DNA from: Lachnospiraceae bacterium
GTDB lineage: Bacteria; Bacillota; Clostridia; Lachnospirales; Lachnospiraceae
Assembly (NCBI GenBank): GCA_022652545.1
Contig: JALCRM010000010.1
Span: 1 to 64,000 of the forward strand
Reading direction: 5' to 3'
DNA length: 64,000 nt
The notes under the pieces were generated by a model that was not told the DNA's origin, searched no databases, and worked only from the letters and a program-made list of their open reading frames with translations. Both the position numbers and the translations under genes were made by a program. Within the stretch, counting starts at the first letter, position 1, and every line of letters begins with the position of its first letter. Below are positions 9,206 to 18,660 of the stretch, in pieces.

Positions 9206-10933
9206 ATGAAAAAAAAGATCTCTATAAAACGGAGGATCATGAGCATTCTGATCGGAACTCTGATCCCGATCATTGCATTTCAGATCTATTCCAGTTTCAA
9301 TATGGCACAGGTCATGAACCAGAAGATCACGGAAGCCGGAATGACCGCACTGCAGGTCTATGCGGGGAATGTAGACGGGCAGCTGGGACTCGTACAGGAC
9401 AGGCTGCTTGAAAGCGTCGCTGGCAATGAGGATTTTACCGTGTTCAGCAACCAGGACAGCGATGAAGTCAAAACGTATGTGGCTTCCTACAACATCCTTG
9501 AGGAGTATAAGATGCTGCTCCGCCAGAATCCCTGCGTGACCGGCTGTATCATTTACAGCAGCGGCAAGGAGATCTGCAGGGCAGTCTGGTCAGACCGGAT
9601 CTCCGGCTACGATAAAAAAGAGAATCTCCTTAAGGCAGTCCGGGAGCATATTGAAGAAGAAAACTTCAGGTCCCCCAATTCATGGGAAGTGATCACTTCG
9701 GATGGCATCCATTATCTTGTAAGGACCATGGGCTACCGCAAAACATATGCGGTAGCGCTGATCGATCTGAACAACCTGATCACCGCAGGGGAGGAAAGCA
9801 GCCTGCTGTTCACGGACGGCACCGGGGCGCTGACGGATATGGAATTTGTTGCTTCCGAGGGAATCGATCCGGCAGGAAAACAGGAGAGCTGTTTTACGGG
9901 AAAAAGGACGCGGTATCTTCTGATCCGTACAGATATTGCCAATACCCCTGTCTACCTTGTATATCTGCGGGTGTACAAGGGAATACTCAGCGGTTTGAGC
10001 AGGAAGGAAATGTATATTTTCTATATTTCGCTGCTTTCTCTTCTGCTGATACCTATCTCTTTTGAACTGTTGAAAAAAACATTTTTCAAACCCGTCGACA
10101 AACTGGTCAGTACAATGAACCGCATCAAGGACGGCGGCGAACTGAGCAGCGAAGACACTTATGATGAGATTGAGTTTGAGCAGGTCAGCAATACCTTTCG
10201 CGCCATGCTGCAGCAGATCCGGGAATTGAAGATCGAAGCCTATGAGAAGAAGCTGCAGATACAGAAAACGGAGCTTCAGTATTATCAGATCCAGATCCGT
10301 CCGCATTTTTATCTCAACTGCCTGAAAAACATTTACGGAATGCTGGAAAACAACAAAAATGAAGAGACGCAGAAATTCATCATCTACCTGTCCAGGCACC
10401 TGAGATACATGATGCGGGACAAAACAGACCCGGTCACACTGGATGAAGAGATCAGCTATATCAAAAACTATATCGTGCTGCAGGAACTCAGTATGAAGTA
10501 TCCGCCGAAATGTACGATCGACGGAGATATGTCCCTCACGGCCCGGAAGATCCCGGCGATATCCATCCTTACGTTTGTGGAGAACTCCGTAAAATATGCC
10601 TCCAACATGCCGGTGCATCTTGAGATCACCATCTCGTTTTCACTCCTGAAGGGCGAGGAAGGCGATATTTTCTATATCTCGGTGCGGGACAACGGCTGCG
10701 GTTTTTCAAATGACCAGCTGGTAAGACTGAACCGCGGCAGCGGTATGGAAACAGATGGAGAACATATAGGAATCACGAATGTAATGCAGCGTTTTTACCT
10801 GTTTTACGGAAAAGACAGGGTGGGATTTGCTTTTTCCAATGCGGATCCGGGAGCAAAGATCGAGATCTTCATACAGGATCCGGACGTAAGGAGCGGGAAA
10901 ACGGAAGCTTCGCTTTCGGAGGTGGGCATATGA
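9206..10933 (+). CDS. Sensor histidine kinase, YesM type
   Basis: A 575-aa membrane sensor. A first membrane segment (about residues 10-30, IMSILIGTLIPIIAFQIY) is followed by an extracytoplasmic Cache-like sensor region (about 35-270), a second segment (YISLLSLLLIPISFELL), a HAMP linker and a HisK_5/HATPase kinase. The phosphoacceptor His is in QIRPHFYLNCL at about residue 367, the N box is FVENSVKYA and the G box DNGCGFS. The ATG at 9206 (MKKKIS) was preferred over an upstream in-frame start at 9182 because it gives a standard N terminus. Its stop overlaps the response regulator start in ATGA, so the two are translationally coupled. It probably senses a sugar, directly or through the binding protein at 12605. 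Confidence 0.9.
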   Translation: MKKKISIKRRIMSILIGTLIPIIAFQIYSSFNMAQVMNQKITEAGMTALQVYAGNVDGQLGLVQDRLLESVAGNEDFTVFSNQDSDEVKTYVASYNILEEYKMLLRQNPCVTGCIIYSSGKEICRAVWSDRISGYDKKENLLKAVREHIEEENFRSPNSWEVITSDGIHYLVRTMGYRKTYAVALIDLNNLITAGEESSLLFTDGTGALTDMEFVASEGIDPAGKQESCFTGKRTRYLLIRTDIANTPVYLVYLRVYKGILSGLSRKEMYIFYISLLSLLLIPISFELLKKTFFKPVDKLVSTMNRIKDGGELSSEDTYDEIEFEQVSNTFRAMLQQIRELKIEAYEKKLQIQKTELQYYQIQIRPHFYLNCLKNIYGMLENNKNEETQKFIIYLSRHLRYMMRDKTDPVTLDEEISYIKNYIVLQELSMKYPPKCTIDGDMSLTARKIPAISILTFVENSVKYASNMPVHLEITISFSLLKGEEGDIFYISVRDNGCGFSNDQLVRLNRGSGMETDGEHIGITNVMQRFYLFYGKDRVGFAFSNADPGAKIEIFIQDPDVRSGKTEASLSEVGI

Positions 10934-12543
10934 ACCTGCTTATGGTAGATGACCAGGAAAGCGTGATCAGCGGCCTTCAGAGGGGCATTGACTGGGACGC
11001 CATAGGAATTGACAGAGTTTTCTCTGCGTTCTGTGCATCGGAAGCAAAGGAGGTGCTGGAGAAAGAGAAGATCGACGTCCTCCTCTGTGATATTGAGATG
11101 CCGGGAGAAAACGGGATCCAGCTGCTGGACTGGATCAATGAAAAGCAGATCGTTCTGAAATGTATTTTTCTGACAGCACATGCTGAGTTTGACTATGCAG
11201 TGGATGCGATCCGGAAAGGAAGCGTGAACTATATCCTGCAGCCGGCTCCCTATGACGAGATCCGGGATGCGGTCGTAAAGGCGATAGAAGACATCCGTTC
11301 CGAACAGGAGAAGGACTATTTTTACCGATACGGGAAAACAGCCCTTCAGGATGAAGATCACATAAAATCCGGGCTGCTGCTGGAGATCCTCCGAGGCCAC
11401 GCTTCGGAAGCGCGGTACATGGAAGCAGCGGAATATGTTTCGCTGCCCCGGGACGGCAGTCTGTGCACCCTGATGCTGGCGCAGATCATACGCTGGAAGA
11501 TCAACATCGCCAGGTGGGATGAATCTTCGGCTTCTGTGGCGCTGAATAATATCGCGAAGGAATGTTTTGCAAAACAGGATCTTCGTATCATGGCAGCGGA
11601 AACCGAAAAGTATAATTACAGCCTGCTGGTGTATACGGACGACGGCTCTCCGGTACAGGCGGAAAAAGCGGCGGAATGCGCAAACGAACTGATCCGGTTC
11701 CTGCATGATTATGTGGACGGAGAAACAGCGGTATACTGCTCGGAACCCTGTGCGCTGAAACAACTGCAGGAGCAGTATGCTGCGCTGACGGCAAGAAAGA
11801 AAAACAACGTTTCCCTGAAACCGGGTCTGTTCAGGGCAGACGTACCGGCTGCAGAGAAGGGAGATCTCTCCCATGCCTCGTATTCCGTGAATATCGGGCG
11901 CTGGATGCATGCGATGGAAGAAGGCTACGGGGATTCCGTATGCACGGAGATCGAAAACTACATCGACACCCAGTGTGAGCGCGGAGCCGTTACAAGGGAC
12001 TTTCTGACCGGCTTCCACATGGCCTATATGTCTGCCTTCATTGAACTGCTGAATAAGAAAAACATCGACAGGAGCCAGGTGTTCGGAGAGGATCATTCCG
12101 ATGTTTACAACGAGGCGACGGAATCGGTCGACGGCCTGAAGAGGTTCGTCAGATATACGGCTGCATTTTCCGGAGAAGGCGGGAGTACGGACGAAGAGTC
12201 GTCGAAGGATATCGTTTTCAGGATCCGGAAATATGTCAGCGATCATATTGAACGTGACATCAGAAGACCGGAACTGGCAGAGTACATTCATCTTAACGAA
12301 GACTACATGACCAGAGTCTTCAAGAAAGAAACAGGGATGGCCCTGAAGGAATACATAATCGAGGAAAAACTGAAAATGGCACAGAACATGATACGGACGA
12401 CCGCACTTCCGATCGGCTTCATTGCGGCCAGGATCGGCTACTGCAATTATTCGCACTTCTCCAAGATCTATAAAAAGACATTCGGGATCGCGCCGACGGA
12501 AGAACGGCGGATGATGTCTGAAAATGACAAGCTTAAGTCGTAA
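10930..12543 (+). CDS. Response regulator with AraC-type HTH, YesN type
   Basis: A 537-aa regulator with an N-terminal receiver (residues 1-120), a long middle region, and a C-terminal AraC HTH pair (about 435-535, beginning IRKYVSDHIERDIRRPELAEYIHLNEDYMTRVFKK in part). The phosphoacceptor is Asp54 in LLCDIEMPG. The lysine normally found after beta-5 (LxKP) is Gln104 here (YILQPAPYDE), which may alter signalling. It is translationally coupled to the YesM-type kinase and lies just upstream of the binding-protein gene, its likely target. The length is typical for the YesN family. Confidence 0.9.
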   Translation: MNLLMVDDQESVISGLQRGIDWDAIGIDRVFSAFCASEAKEVLEKEKIDVLLCDIEMPGENGIQLLDWINEKQIVLKCIFLTAHAEFDYAVDAIRKGSVNYILQPAPYDEIRDAVVKAIEDIRSEQEKDYFYRYGKTALQDEDHIKSGLLLEILRGHASEARYMEAAEYVSLPRDGSLCTLMLAQIIRWKINIARWDESSASVALNNIAKECFAKQDLRIMAAETEKYNYSLLVYTDDGSPVQAEKAAECANELIRFLHDYVDGETAVYCSEPCALKQLQEQYAALTARKKNNVSLKPGLFRADVPAAEKGDLSHASYSVNIGRWMHAMEEGYGDSVCTEIENYIDTQCERGAVTRDFLTGFHMAYMSAFIELLNKKNIDRSQVFGEDHSDVYNEATESVDGLKRFVRYTAAFSGEGGSTDEESSKDIVFRIRKYVSDHIERDIRRPELAEYIHLNEDYMTRVFKKETGMALKEYIIEEKLKMAQNMIRTTALPIGFIAARIGYCNYSHFSKIYKKTFGIAPTEERRMMSENDKLKS

Positions 12544-12604
12544 TAGTTACAGAGAAGAAAGACCTCTCTGCTTATACTTCAGTACAAGAAAGGGAGGTAA
12601 CTTT

Positions 12605-14200
12605 ATGAAAACAAAATCAGCAAAGAAAACAGCAGCAGTACTTGCCATGTGTATGTCGGTCTCTCTGTTCGCAGGATGCGGATCGCAGGACCAGACGACG
12701 GCTTCAGCGTCTTCTTCCGGCGCAGCAGCCACACAGGCAGCGGCAACGCAGGCATCTGCATCCTCGGCAGCGGCATCTTCAGCGGGAACCGCGGATTTCT
12801 CCGGGAAAGATCCCTGCACACTCAATATCATGATGCTGGGAGCGGAAGATGACGCGGCAAAGGTAGAGGAAGTATCGAAGAAGCTCAGCGAGATCACGGA
12901 GAAAAAACTGAACTGTGATGTGGCGATCACCAGGGTCGGCTTCGGAAGCTACGACACGCAGCTGAATCTGGCGCTTTCATCCGGAGAACAGCTGGATCTG
13001 TTCAATCTTTTCGACATGAACAAGTCGGTATTGGCGAATAACGGGCAGATCGCAGCACTTGATGACCTGCTCGGTCAATATGGGCAGGGCATAAAGGGCA
13101 TCGTTTCGGATGAGGACTGGGGCTGCGCCAAAGTGAACGGAAGCATCTATGCGGTCCCGACGAACAAAGACCACGCCGGTGCGCTCGGCTTCATCATGAG
13201 AAAGGATATCCTCGCGGAGACCGGCTATAAACTGGAGGATATAAAGAGCTTTGACGATCTTCATAAGGTCCTGCAGAAAGTAAAAGAACTTTATCCCGAC
13301 ATGTATCCGGTCGCTTCCGACAGCGGCAAGATGATGACGCTGGAAGGAGACAACCTGGGAGATATCAACAATCTCGGGACCGTCATGGACCCGTATTCCG
13401 GGACCAGCACAAAGGTGGAAGATATTTACGAGTCCGACTATTACAAAGACCTCTGCACCATGACCTACCAGTGGGCACAGGAAGGGCTGATCATGCCTGA
13501 TGCGGCGACGAACTCCGAAGGAGCGGACACCCTGATCGGTGCCAACAAGGCTTTCGGCAGGTTCTCCGGAAACATCATCACGACTGCCAGCGGACTTACG
13601 GAACAGTCCCAGACAGCGCAGCATGAGCTGGTCGTATGGACCTATAAGGATCCTCTGTCGACAACGGACGCCACGATCGGGTGCGGCTGGGGGATAGGCG
13701 CAAATTCCGTTGATCCGGAAAGAGCGATGGCTCTTCTGAATCTGATGTATACGGATCCGGAGGTCGCCAATCTTGTCGGGAACGGAATTGAGGGCGAACA
13801 ATATAAGATCGTCGATGAAGCCAAGGGCTATATTGACTTCCCTGATGGAAAAAATGCGATGAATACCGGCTATTCCAGGATGGTGTGGGCATGGCCGAAT
13901 GAAATGATCACCTACCTCTGGAACGGTGAACTGGATACAAAGTGGACGGACCTGGCGGCGTTCAACAAGAACGCGATCCAGTCTTCCGTGAAAGGCTTTA
14001 CCTTTGACAGTTCCAATGTCGCAAACGAGATCGCGGCCTGCTCGAATGTAGTCAACAAGTATAATCAGGCGCTGCTCTCAGGCTCGCTGGATCCTTCCAA
14101 GGGAATACCGGATTATGTTTCCGAGCTGAAGGACGCCGGCATAGACAAGATCATTGCGGAAAAGCAGAAACAGATCGATGCCTGGTCTGCCTCCAAATAA
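12605..14200 (+). CDS. Extracellular sugar-binding lipoprotein (LplA-like, DUF3502 C terminus)
   Basis: A 531-aa solute-binding protein of an oligosaccharide ABC importer. A lipoprotein signal with lipobox LFAGC gives lipidation at about Cys23, followed by a low-complexity Ala/Ser/Thr/Gln linker to about residue 60. The mature domain begins PCTLNIMMLGAEDDAAKV, and the C-terminal part (NAIQSSVKGFTFDSSNVANE onward) resembles DUF3502. The GGGAGGTAAC site precedes the ATG at 12605. The matching permeases follow after a terminator, which would keep binding-protein mRNA in excess. The ligand is unknown; the setting favours a plant-derived oligosaccharide. Confidence 0.9.
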   Translation: MKTKSAKKTAAVLAMCMSVSLFAGCGSQDQTTASASSSGAAATQAAATQASASSAAASSAGTADFSGKDPCTLNIMMLGAEDDAAKVEEVSKKLSEITEKKLNCDVAITRVGFGSYDTQLNLALSSGEQLDLFNLFDMNKSVLANNGQIAALDDLLGQYGQGIKGIVSDEDWGCAKVNGSIYAVPTNKDHAGALGFIMRKDILAETGYKLEDIKSFDDLHKVLQKVKELYPDMYPVASDSGKMMTLEGDNLGDINNLGTVMDPYSGTSTKVEDIYESDYYKDLCTMTYQWAQEGLIMPDAATNSEGADTLIGANKAFGRFSGNIITTASGLTEQSQTAQHELVVWTYKDPLSTTDATIGCGWGIGANSVDPERAMALLNLMYTDPEVANLVGNGIEGEQYKIVDEAKGYIDFPDGKNAMNTGYSRMVWAWPNEMITYLWNGELDTKWTDLAAFNKNAIQSSVKGFTFDSSNVANEIAACSNVVNKYNQALLSGSLDPSKGIPDYVSELKDAGIDKIIAEKQKQIDAWSASK

Positions 14201-14218
14201 TCGTTCCTGTTCACTGAG

Positions 14219-14242
14219 GGCCCTGTATGTATATGCAGGGCC
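14219..14242 (+). terminator. First stem-loop after the binding-protein gene
   Basis: The inverted repeat GGCCCTG (14219-14225) and CAGGGCC (14236-14242) is followed by a pyrimidine-rich stretch, not a pure T run. It could stabilise the 3' end of the lipoprotein mRNA or act as a weak terminator. Confidence 0.5.
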
Positions 14243-14256
14243 TTCCTCCTTATGAG

Positions 14257-14290
14257 AAAACACCGTCAGCGACCCTGGCGGTGTTTTTTT
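14257..14290 (+). terminator. Intrinsic terminator between binding protein and permeases
   Basis: The stem AAAACACCG (14257-14265) pairs with CGGTGTTTT (14279-14287), extended inward by TCAG/CTGG, and runs into T7. It lies 57 bp after the lipoprotein stop and 91 bp before the permease start. Some read-through must occur unless the permeases have their own promoter. Confidence 0.85.
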
Positions 14291-14381
14291 ACAGGTCTGA
14301 AAAAGACATGTGCAGGTCGGTTTATTTACAGAACGGCAGCCTTCATCCCGATAAAATGACAACCATAAGGAGGGCACTGCA

Positions 14382-15320
14382 GTGAATAAATCAGTGAAGC
14401 ACAGATCGGCCGGACATAGCAGATTCAAACGCTATCTTCCGTTGTACCTGATGATGATCCCGGGGCTTGTTTATCTTGGCATCAATAATTACATCCCCAT
14501 GGCAGGCATCATCATCGCGTTCAAGAAAGTAAATTATGCGAAGGGGGTCTTGAAGAGTCCGTGGGTGGGATTTAAGAATTTTGAGTTTCTGTTTACCTCA
14601 AAGGATGCCTGGGTCATTACCAGAAATACCATCCTCTACAACCTTGTTTTCATTGTCCTCGGCACAGTACTGTCGGTGGCGGTCGCAATCATCCTGAATG
14701 AGATACGGCTGAAGAGAGCGAAGAAGGTTTACCAGACATTGATCCTGATCCCGTTCCTGATCTCCATTATTGTCGTGAGCTATCTGTCCTATGCGTTTCT
14801 TTCAACCGATAACGGCTTCATCAACAACAGCATCATCAAAGCCGCCGGCGGGGAGCCGGTCAACTGGTATGCAGAACCGGCGTACTGGCCGTTCATTCTT
14901 ACACTTGTTTTTTTGTGGAAAAGCTTTGGCTATAACTCCATCATCTACTATGCCACGGTCGTCGGAATAGACCAGAGTTATTACGAAGCGGCTGCCATAG
15001 ACGGAGCGACAAGATGGGAACGTGTGAAATACATCACATTCCCGGGTCTGAAATCAACGATCATCACGCTTACGCTCCTTGCGGTAGGAAGGATCTTCTA
15101 TTCGGACTTCGGTTTATTTTATCTGATCCCCATGAATTCCGGACCGCTGTTCGATGTGACAAACACGATCGACACATATGTGTATCGCGGACTGATGCAG
15201 ATGAACAATATCGGGATGTCTTCCGCTGCAGGCCTTTATCAGTCGATCGTAGGATTCATACTTGTGCTGACGGCAAACAGTATCGTAACCAAACTGAGCA
15301 AGGACGACGCTCTGTTCTGA
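14382..15320 (+). CDS. Sugar ABC transporter permease, LplB type
   Basis: A 312-aa inner-membrane permease with about six membrane segments. The first (YLPLYLMMIPGLVYLGI) is near the N terminus. The EAA loop is YYEAAAIDGATRWERVKYITFPGL at about residues 200-225 and contacts the ATPase. The start codon is GTG at 14382, preceded by an AAGGAGGGCACTGCA site. The partner permease begins 12 bp after its stop. No ATPase gene is nearby, as is usual for clostridial sugar importers that share an MsmX-like ATPase. Confidence 0.92.
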   Translation: MNKSVKHRSAGHSRFKRYLPLYLMMIPGLVYLGINNYIPMAGIIIAFKKVNYAKGVLKSPWVGFKNFEFLFTSKDAWVITRNTILYNLVFIVLGTVLSVAVAIILNEIRLKRAKKVYQTLILIPFLISIIVVSYLSYAFLSTDNGFINNSIIKAAGGEPVNWYAEPAYWPFILTLVFLWKSFGYNSIIYYATVVGIDQSYYEAAAIDGATRWERVKYITFPGLKSTIITLTLLAVGRIFYSDFGLFYLIPMNSGPLFDVTNTIDTYVYRGLMQMNNIGMSSAAGLYQSIVGFILVLTANSIVTKLSKDDALF

Positions 15321-15332
15321 AAGGATGGGAAA

Positions 15333-16220
15333 ATGGTCGAACATGACAGACTCAACCAGGTAATTCTGAATATTATCATGATCATACTTTGCCTGTTCTG
15401 CGTACTGCCCTTTGTCCTGCTGGTATCCTCCTCCATCACGGATGAAGCGGCACTCGTAAAATACGGCTATTCCTTTATTCCGAAGAAAGTCAGTTTTGAG
15501 GCATATCGGTATCTGCTCGGCAGTTCAACGGCAATCGTCCGCGGGTACGGCATCACGATACTGGTGACGGTTGTCGGGACGTTCCTGAACCTCGTGATCA
15601 CGACGCTTCTGGCATATCCGCTGTCGAGACATGACCTGCCGGGACGCAATGTAGTGGCATTTATCATATTTTTCTCGATGCTGTTCAACGGAGGCATAGT
15701 ACCGTCCTACATTATGTGGAGCCAGATCTTCCACATTAAAAATACGATCTGGGCGCTGATCGTTCCCAACCTGATGATGAATGCCTTCTACGTCATCATG
15801 ATGCGCACAAACTTCAACGCCAATGTACCGGATGCGCTGATCGAGGCGGCGCGCATCGACGGAGCTGACGAGTGGACGATACTGGCGAAGATCGTCCTTC
15901 CGATCTCCAAGCCTATCCTTGCCACAGTAACCCTGATGGTCGGTCTTTCCTACTGGAACGACTGGATCAACGGTCTTTACTATATCAACAAGGACAAGTA
16001 TTTCAGCATTCAGATCCTGCTGAACAGAATGCTGCAGGACGTGCAGTTTCTGAAAACCAGTTCGATCGGATCGCAGTCCGGGTCGCTTCTGGCGACGCTG
16101 CCTTCCGTAGGGATCAAAATGGCAGTCGCCGTGATGGGTGTGCTTCCGATCATGGTCATCTATCCGTTTTTCCAGAAGTACTTTATAAAGGGGATCACGA
16201 TCGGTGCAGTCAAAGGTTAA
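15333..16220 (+). CDS. Sugar ABC transporter permease, YtcP type
   Basis: A 295-aa permease, partner of the preceding one. About six membrane segments are visible, with the first at IILNIIMIILCLFCVLPFVL. The EAA loop reads ALIEAARIDGADEWTILAKIVLP. The C terminus YPFFQKYFIKGITIGAVKG is typical of this family, in which the last residues contact the ATPase. The ATG at 15333 has an AAAGGATGGG site. The esterase gene follows 40 bp after the stop, so it is probably in the same operon. Confidence 0.92.
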   Translation: MVEHDRLNQVILNIIMIILCLFCVLPFVLLVSSSITDEAALVKYGYSFIPKKVSFEAYRYLLGSSTAIVRGYGITILVTVVGTFLNLVITTLLAYPLSRHDLPGRNVVAFIIFFSMLFNGGIVPSYIMWSQIFHIKNTIWALIVPNLMMNAFYVIMMRTNFNANVPDALIEAARIDGADEWTILAKIVLPISKPILATVTLMVGLSYWNDWINGLYYINKDKYFSIQILLNRMLQDVQFLKTSSIGSQSGSLLATLPSVGIKMAVAVMGVLPIMVIYPFFQKYFIKGITIGAVKG

Positions 16221-16260
16221 TGCGGAGCTCAGAAAGAGTTATCCGGGAAGGGACAGAATT

Positions 16261-17718
16261 ATGAAATGTGATCTGCGGTTTGATCCGGAAAGGTATTCCG
16301 TTGAACAGGCGGAACGGGACGGGACAAAACTTACCTACAGGGCTTTTGAGAACATTCCTTACGCCGGCAGGCCGGTGAGCCCTGCGTTTCAGAGCCTGAG
16401 CATATATGCGCCGGAAGAATACTATACCGGCAAAAATCACGGGAGATATAGCCTGCATACGGCGCCGATCTTCATGCCGAATACGGTGGGCGGATACATG
16501 CCCAGCAATATCGAAAGGCCGGGTGTGAATTTCAAAGGAGAAACAAATGCCGCCTTTGCGGCCCTGAAAAGAGGTTATGTCGTCGTGTCCCCCTCGACGA
16601 GAGGACGCGGTCTGAAGAACGACGACGGCCTGAATATCGGAGTCGCACCTGCAGGGATCGTCGACCTGAAAGCGGCGGTATGCTACCTGAGGCACAACAG
16701 GGAACTTATCCCGGGCGATACGGAGCATATCATTACGAACGGTACAAGTGCGGGAGGCGCCATGTCGGCGCTCCTCGGAGCGACCGGCAACAGTTCCGAT
16801 TATGAGCCGTACCTCAGGGAGATCGGCGCGGCCTGCGACAGGGATGATGTTTTTGCATCTTCCTGCTATTGCCCGATCACCAACCTGGACCATGCGGATA
16901 TGGCTTATGAGTGGGAGTTTTCGGGAAGAAATGAGTACCACTGCGTAAAACCGGAATTTGAAGTGTATCCGGAAAAGTATAAAAACAGGAAGGATCTGAG
17001 CCTGGATTTTGTCGAGGACGGTCCGCCTAAGCTGATTCAGGTCGACGGCAGGATGTCGGACTTTCAGATCGAATTGTCAGGAAAGGAAAAGGCACTCTTC
17101 ATTCCGTATCTGAACAGCCTGGACCTGGAAGACAGGGCCGGCAGGGCGCTGAAGCTGAATGCTGACGGGACCGGAAGTTTCCGCGACTTTGTCGGGCATT
17201 ATTTACTGAAGTCCATGGACCGCGCACTGGAAGACGGGACAGACCTGTCGAAATATTCATGGATCCGCCGGAAAGACGGGCGTGCTGTTGATTTTGACTT
17301 TGACAGTTATATCGATTACCGCTCCCGTATGAAGATCACGCCGGCATTTGACAATGTCCTGGAAAGTCCGACGGCTGAAAATGAGGTCTTTGGGACAGGC
17401 AAAGACAATTTCTGCCATTTTACGCAGTTCAGCTATGAAAACAGCAGGAACGGATGGACGATGGCAGACCCGGATGTCATTCACATTATGAATCCCATGA
17501 ATTACATCGGTGCCGCGGATGTCAATACCGCGAAATATTTCAGGATCAGGCACGGCGCAGCGGATCGTGACACATCGCTGGCGGTTTCGGCCATGCTCAC
17601 TGTCCGGCTCAGAAACTGCGGAACAGAGGTGGACTATCACCTTCCGTGGGGACTGCCGCATTCCGGCGATTACGACCTGGATGAACTCTTCGCGTGGACA
17701 GAAAGGATCCTCGGATAA
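16261..17718 (+). CDS. Subtype B tannase-like esterase
   Basis: A 485-aa alpha/beta hydrolase. The nucleophile elbow is NGTSAGGAMSALLGATGN, the Asp segment is FRIRHGAADRDTSLAV, and the His segment near the C terminus is LPWGLPHSGDYDLDELFAW. These three segments match the catalytic triad regions of lactobacillal subtype B tannases (gallate ester hydrolases). No signal peptide is seen, so it would act on imported esters. The ATG at 16261 sits after GGGAAGGGA; a GTG at 16204 inside the permease gene was not chosen. Linkage to the transporter suggests that the imported substrate carries a galloyl or similar phenolic ester, which is an inference. Confidence 0.85.
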   Translation: MKCDLRFDPERYSVEQAERDGTKLTYRAFENIPYAGRPVSPAFQSLSIYAPEEYYTGKNHGRYSLHTAPIFMPNTVGGYMPSNIERPGVNFKGETNAAFAALKRGYVVVSPSTRGRGLKNDDGLNIGVAPAGIVDLKAAVCYLRHNRELIPGDTEHIITNGTSAGGAMSALLGATGNSSDYEPYLREIGAACDRDDVFASSCYCPITNLDHADMAYEWEFSGRNEYHCVKPEFEVYPEKYKNRKDLSLDFVEDGPPKLIQVDGRMSDFQIELSGKEKALFIPYLNSLDLEDRAGRALKLNADGTGSFRDFVGHYLLKSMDRALEDGTDLSKYSWIRRKDGRAVDFDFDSYIDYRSRMKITPAFDNVLESPTAENEVFGTGKDNFCHFTQFSYENSRNGWTMADPDVIHIMNPMNYIGAADVNTAKYFRIRHGAADRDTSLAVSAMLTVRLRNCGTEVDYHLPWGLPHSGDYDLDELFAWTERILG

Positions 17719-17733
17719 AACCTGAAGCAAAGA

Positions 17734-17753
17734 TTATGCAGGCTGCAGCTGAT
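17734..17753 (+). repeat. 20-bp direct repeat, right copy
   Basis: An identical copy of the sequence at 8912-8931. It covers the stop codon and the final codons of the AraC gene on the minus strand. The flanking bases differ between the two copies, so identity stops exactly at 20 bp. Confidence 0.8.
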
Positions 17754-18660
17754 CCAGTAGGACCAGAGTTGTTTTATCCGACAGGAATTCCTGCGTGGTC
17801 AGCAGGGACTGACATTGCCGTTCCGGATCGCAGCGCTGGAAATTGCTGCGGTATTCCTTCGGCGTTACGCCGTACAGCTTCCGAAAATCGCGGTTCATAT
17901 ATTTCCCGTCGGAAAAACCGGAAGCAATGCAGATATCCAGCAGGGAATCATCGGTGAGCAGCAGCTGCCGCCTTACGAATTCGCAGCGTTTATGGGAAAG
18001 GTATTCCTGAAAAGACATGCCGCAGGTATCTTTGAAAAAATGCGACATGTAGAAATAGTCCGTATTTTCAGCCTCAGCGATCTCCTTCAGAGAGATATTT
18101 TCGTCAAAGCGCGTTTCGATCAGTTCCAGGATCCTGTGTATGCGGCTGCCTCTTGAATGGGCGGCCGCATATGCTTTTTCCGGGATCTGTTCGTGCGGGA
18201 CGAGAAGAAGCAGATGGTAGAAAAAATCATCGATGAGGGAGGAACAGAGAAGCGGGGAATATTCCTCTGCCCGGAACTGAGCACGTGCTATGGCACAGAG
18301 GCGGCGGACCAGATCGCTGCAGTCCCGGGGCTTTTGCTCCGAGAACAGAAATGTTTCCGTGAAAGACAGCTTTTCAAGCTGCGGAAAAACATTGTGAAAG
18401 CGCGCCGGAGGGACCTGCAGCGAGAGGATGGTGGCCGGTTCATGCGCAATGATCTCATGGCTGTCCAGCGGATCCAGAACGCAAAGATCTCCCTGCTTCA
18501 GGACAGAGGCTCCCTTTCGCGTGAGGATGCGCGCACTGCCGTTCAGAAAGGCCAGGATCTCGAAATCCGTGTGAACATGGGGAGAGCGGTAAAGCATGTT
18601 GACAAGAAAGATCCGGAAATTGACATTGTTGTGGGATACGATCTCATATTCTTCGCTCAT
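17734..18660 (-). CDS. AraC family regulator with cupin sensor domain
   Basis: A 308-aa one-component regulator. Residues 15-110 form a cupin with the HVHTDFEILAFLNG strand, where sugars usually bind. The C-terminal HTH pair (about 185-285) includes ISLKEIAEAENTDYFYMSHF and the conserved GFSDGKYMNRDFRKLYGVTPKEYR. A tail after the HTH ends in DQLQPA, encoded by the right copy of the 20-bp direct repeat. It converges on the tannase gene and diverges from the PfkB-aldolase-GH78 group, which it probably controls. No ribosome binding site precedes the ATG; a TATCAT box lies 6 bp upstream, so the mRNA may be leaderless. Confidence 0.88.
   Translation of the reverse strand: MSEEYEIVSHNNVNFRIFLVNMLYRSPHVHTDFEILAFLNGSARILTRKGASVLKQGDLCVLDPLDSHEIIAHEPATILSLQVPPARFHNVFPQLEKLSFTETFLFSEQKPRDCSDLVRRLCAIARAQFRAEEYSPLLCSSLIDDFFYHLLLLVPHEQIPEKAYAAAHSRGSRIHRILELIETRFDENISLKEIAEAENTDYFYMSHFFKDTCGMSFQEYLSHKRCEFVRRQLLLTDDSLLDICIASGFSDGKYMNRDFRKLYGVTPKEYRSNFQRCDPERQCQSLLTTQEFLSDKTTLVLLDQLQPA

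Noticed and set aside
10804..12456. A 550-codon minus-strand frame opposite the YesN-type regulator
   Set aside because: Shadow of the real gene; His/Arg/Phe-rich translation with no family match.
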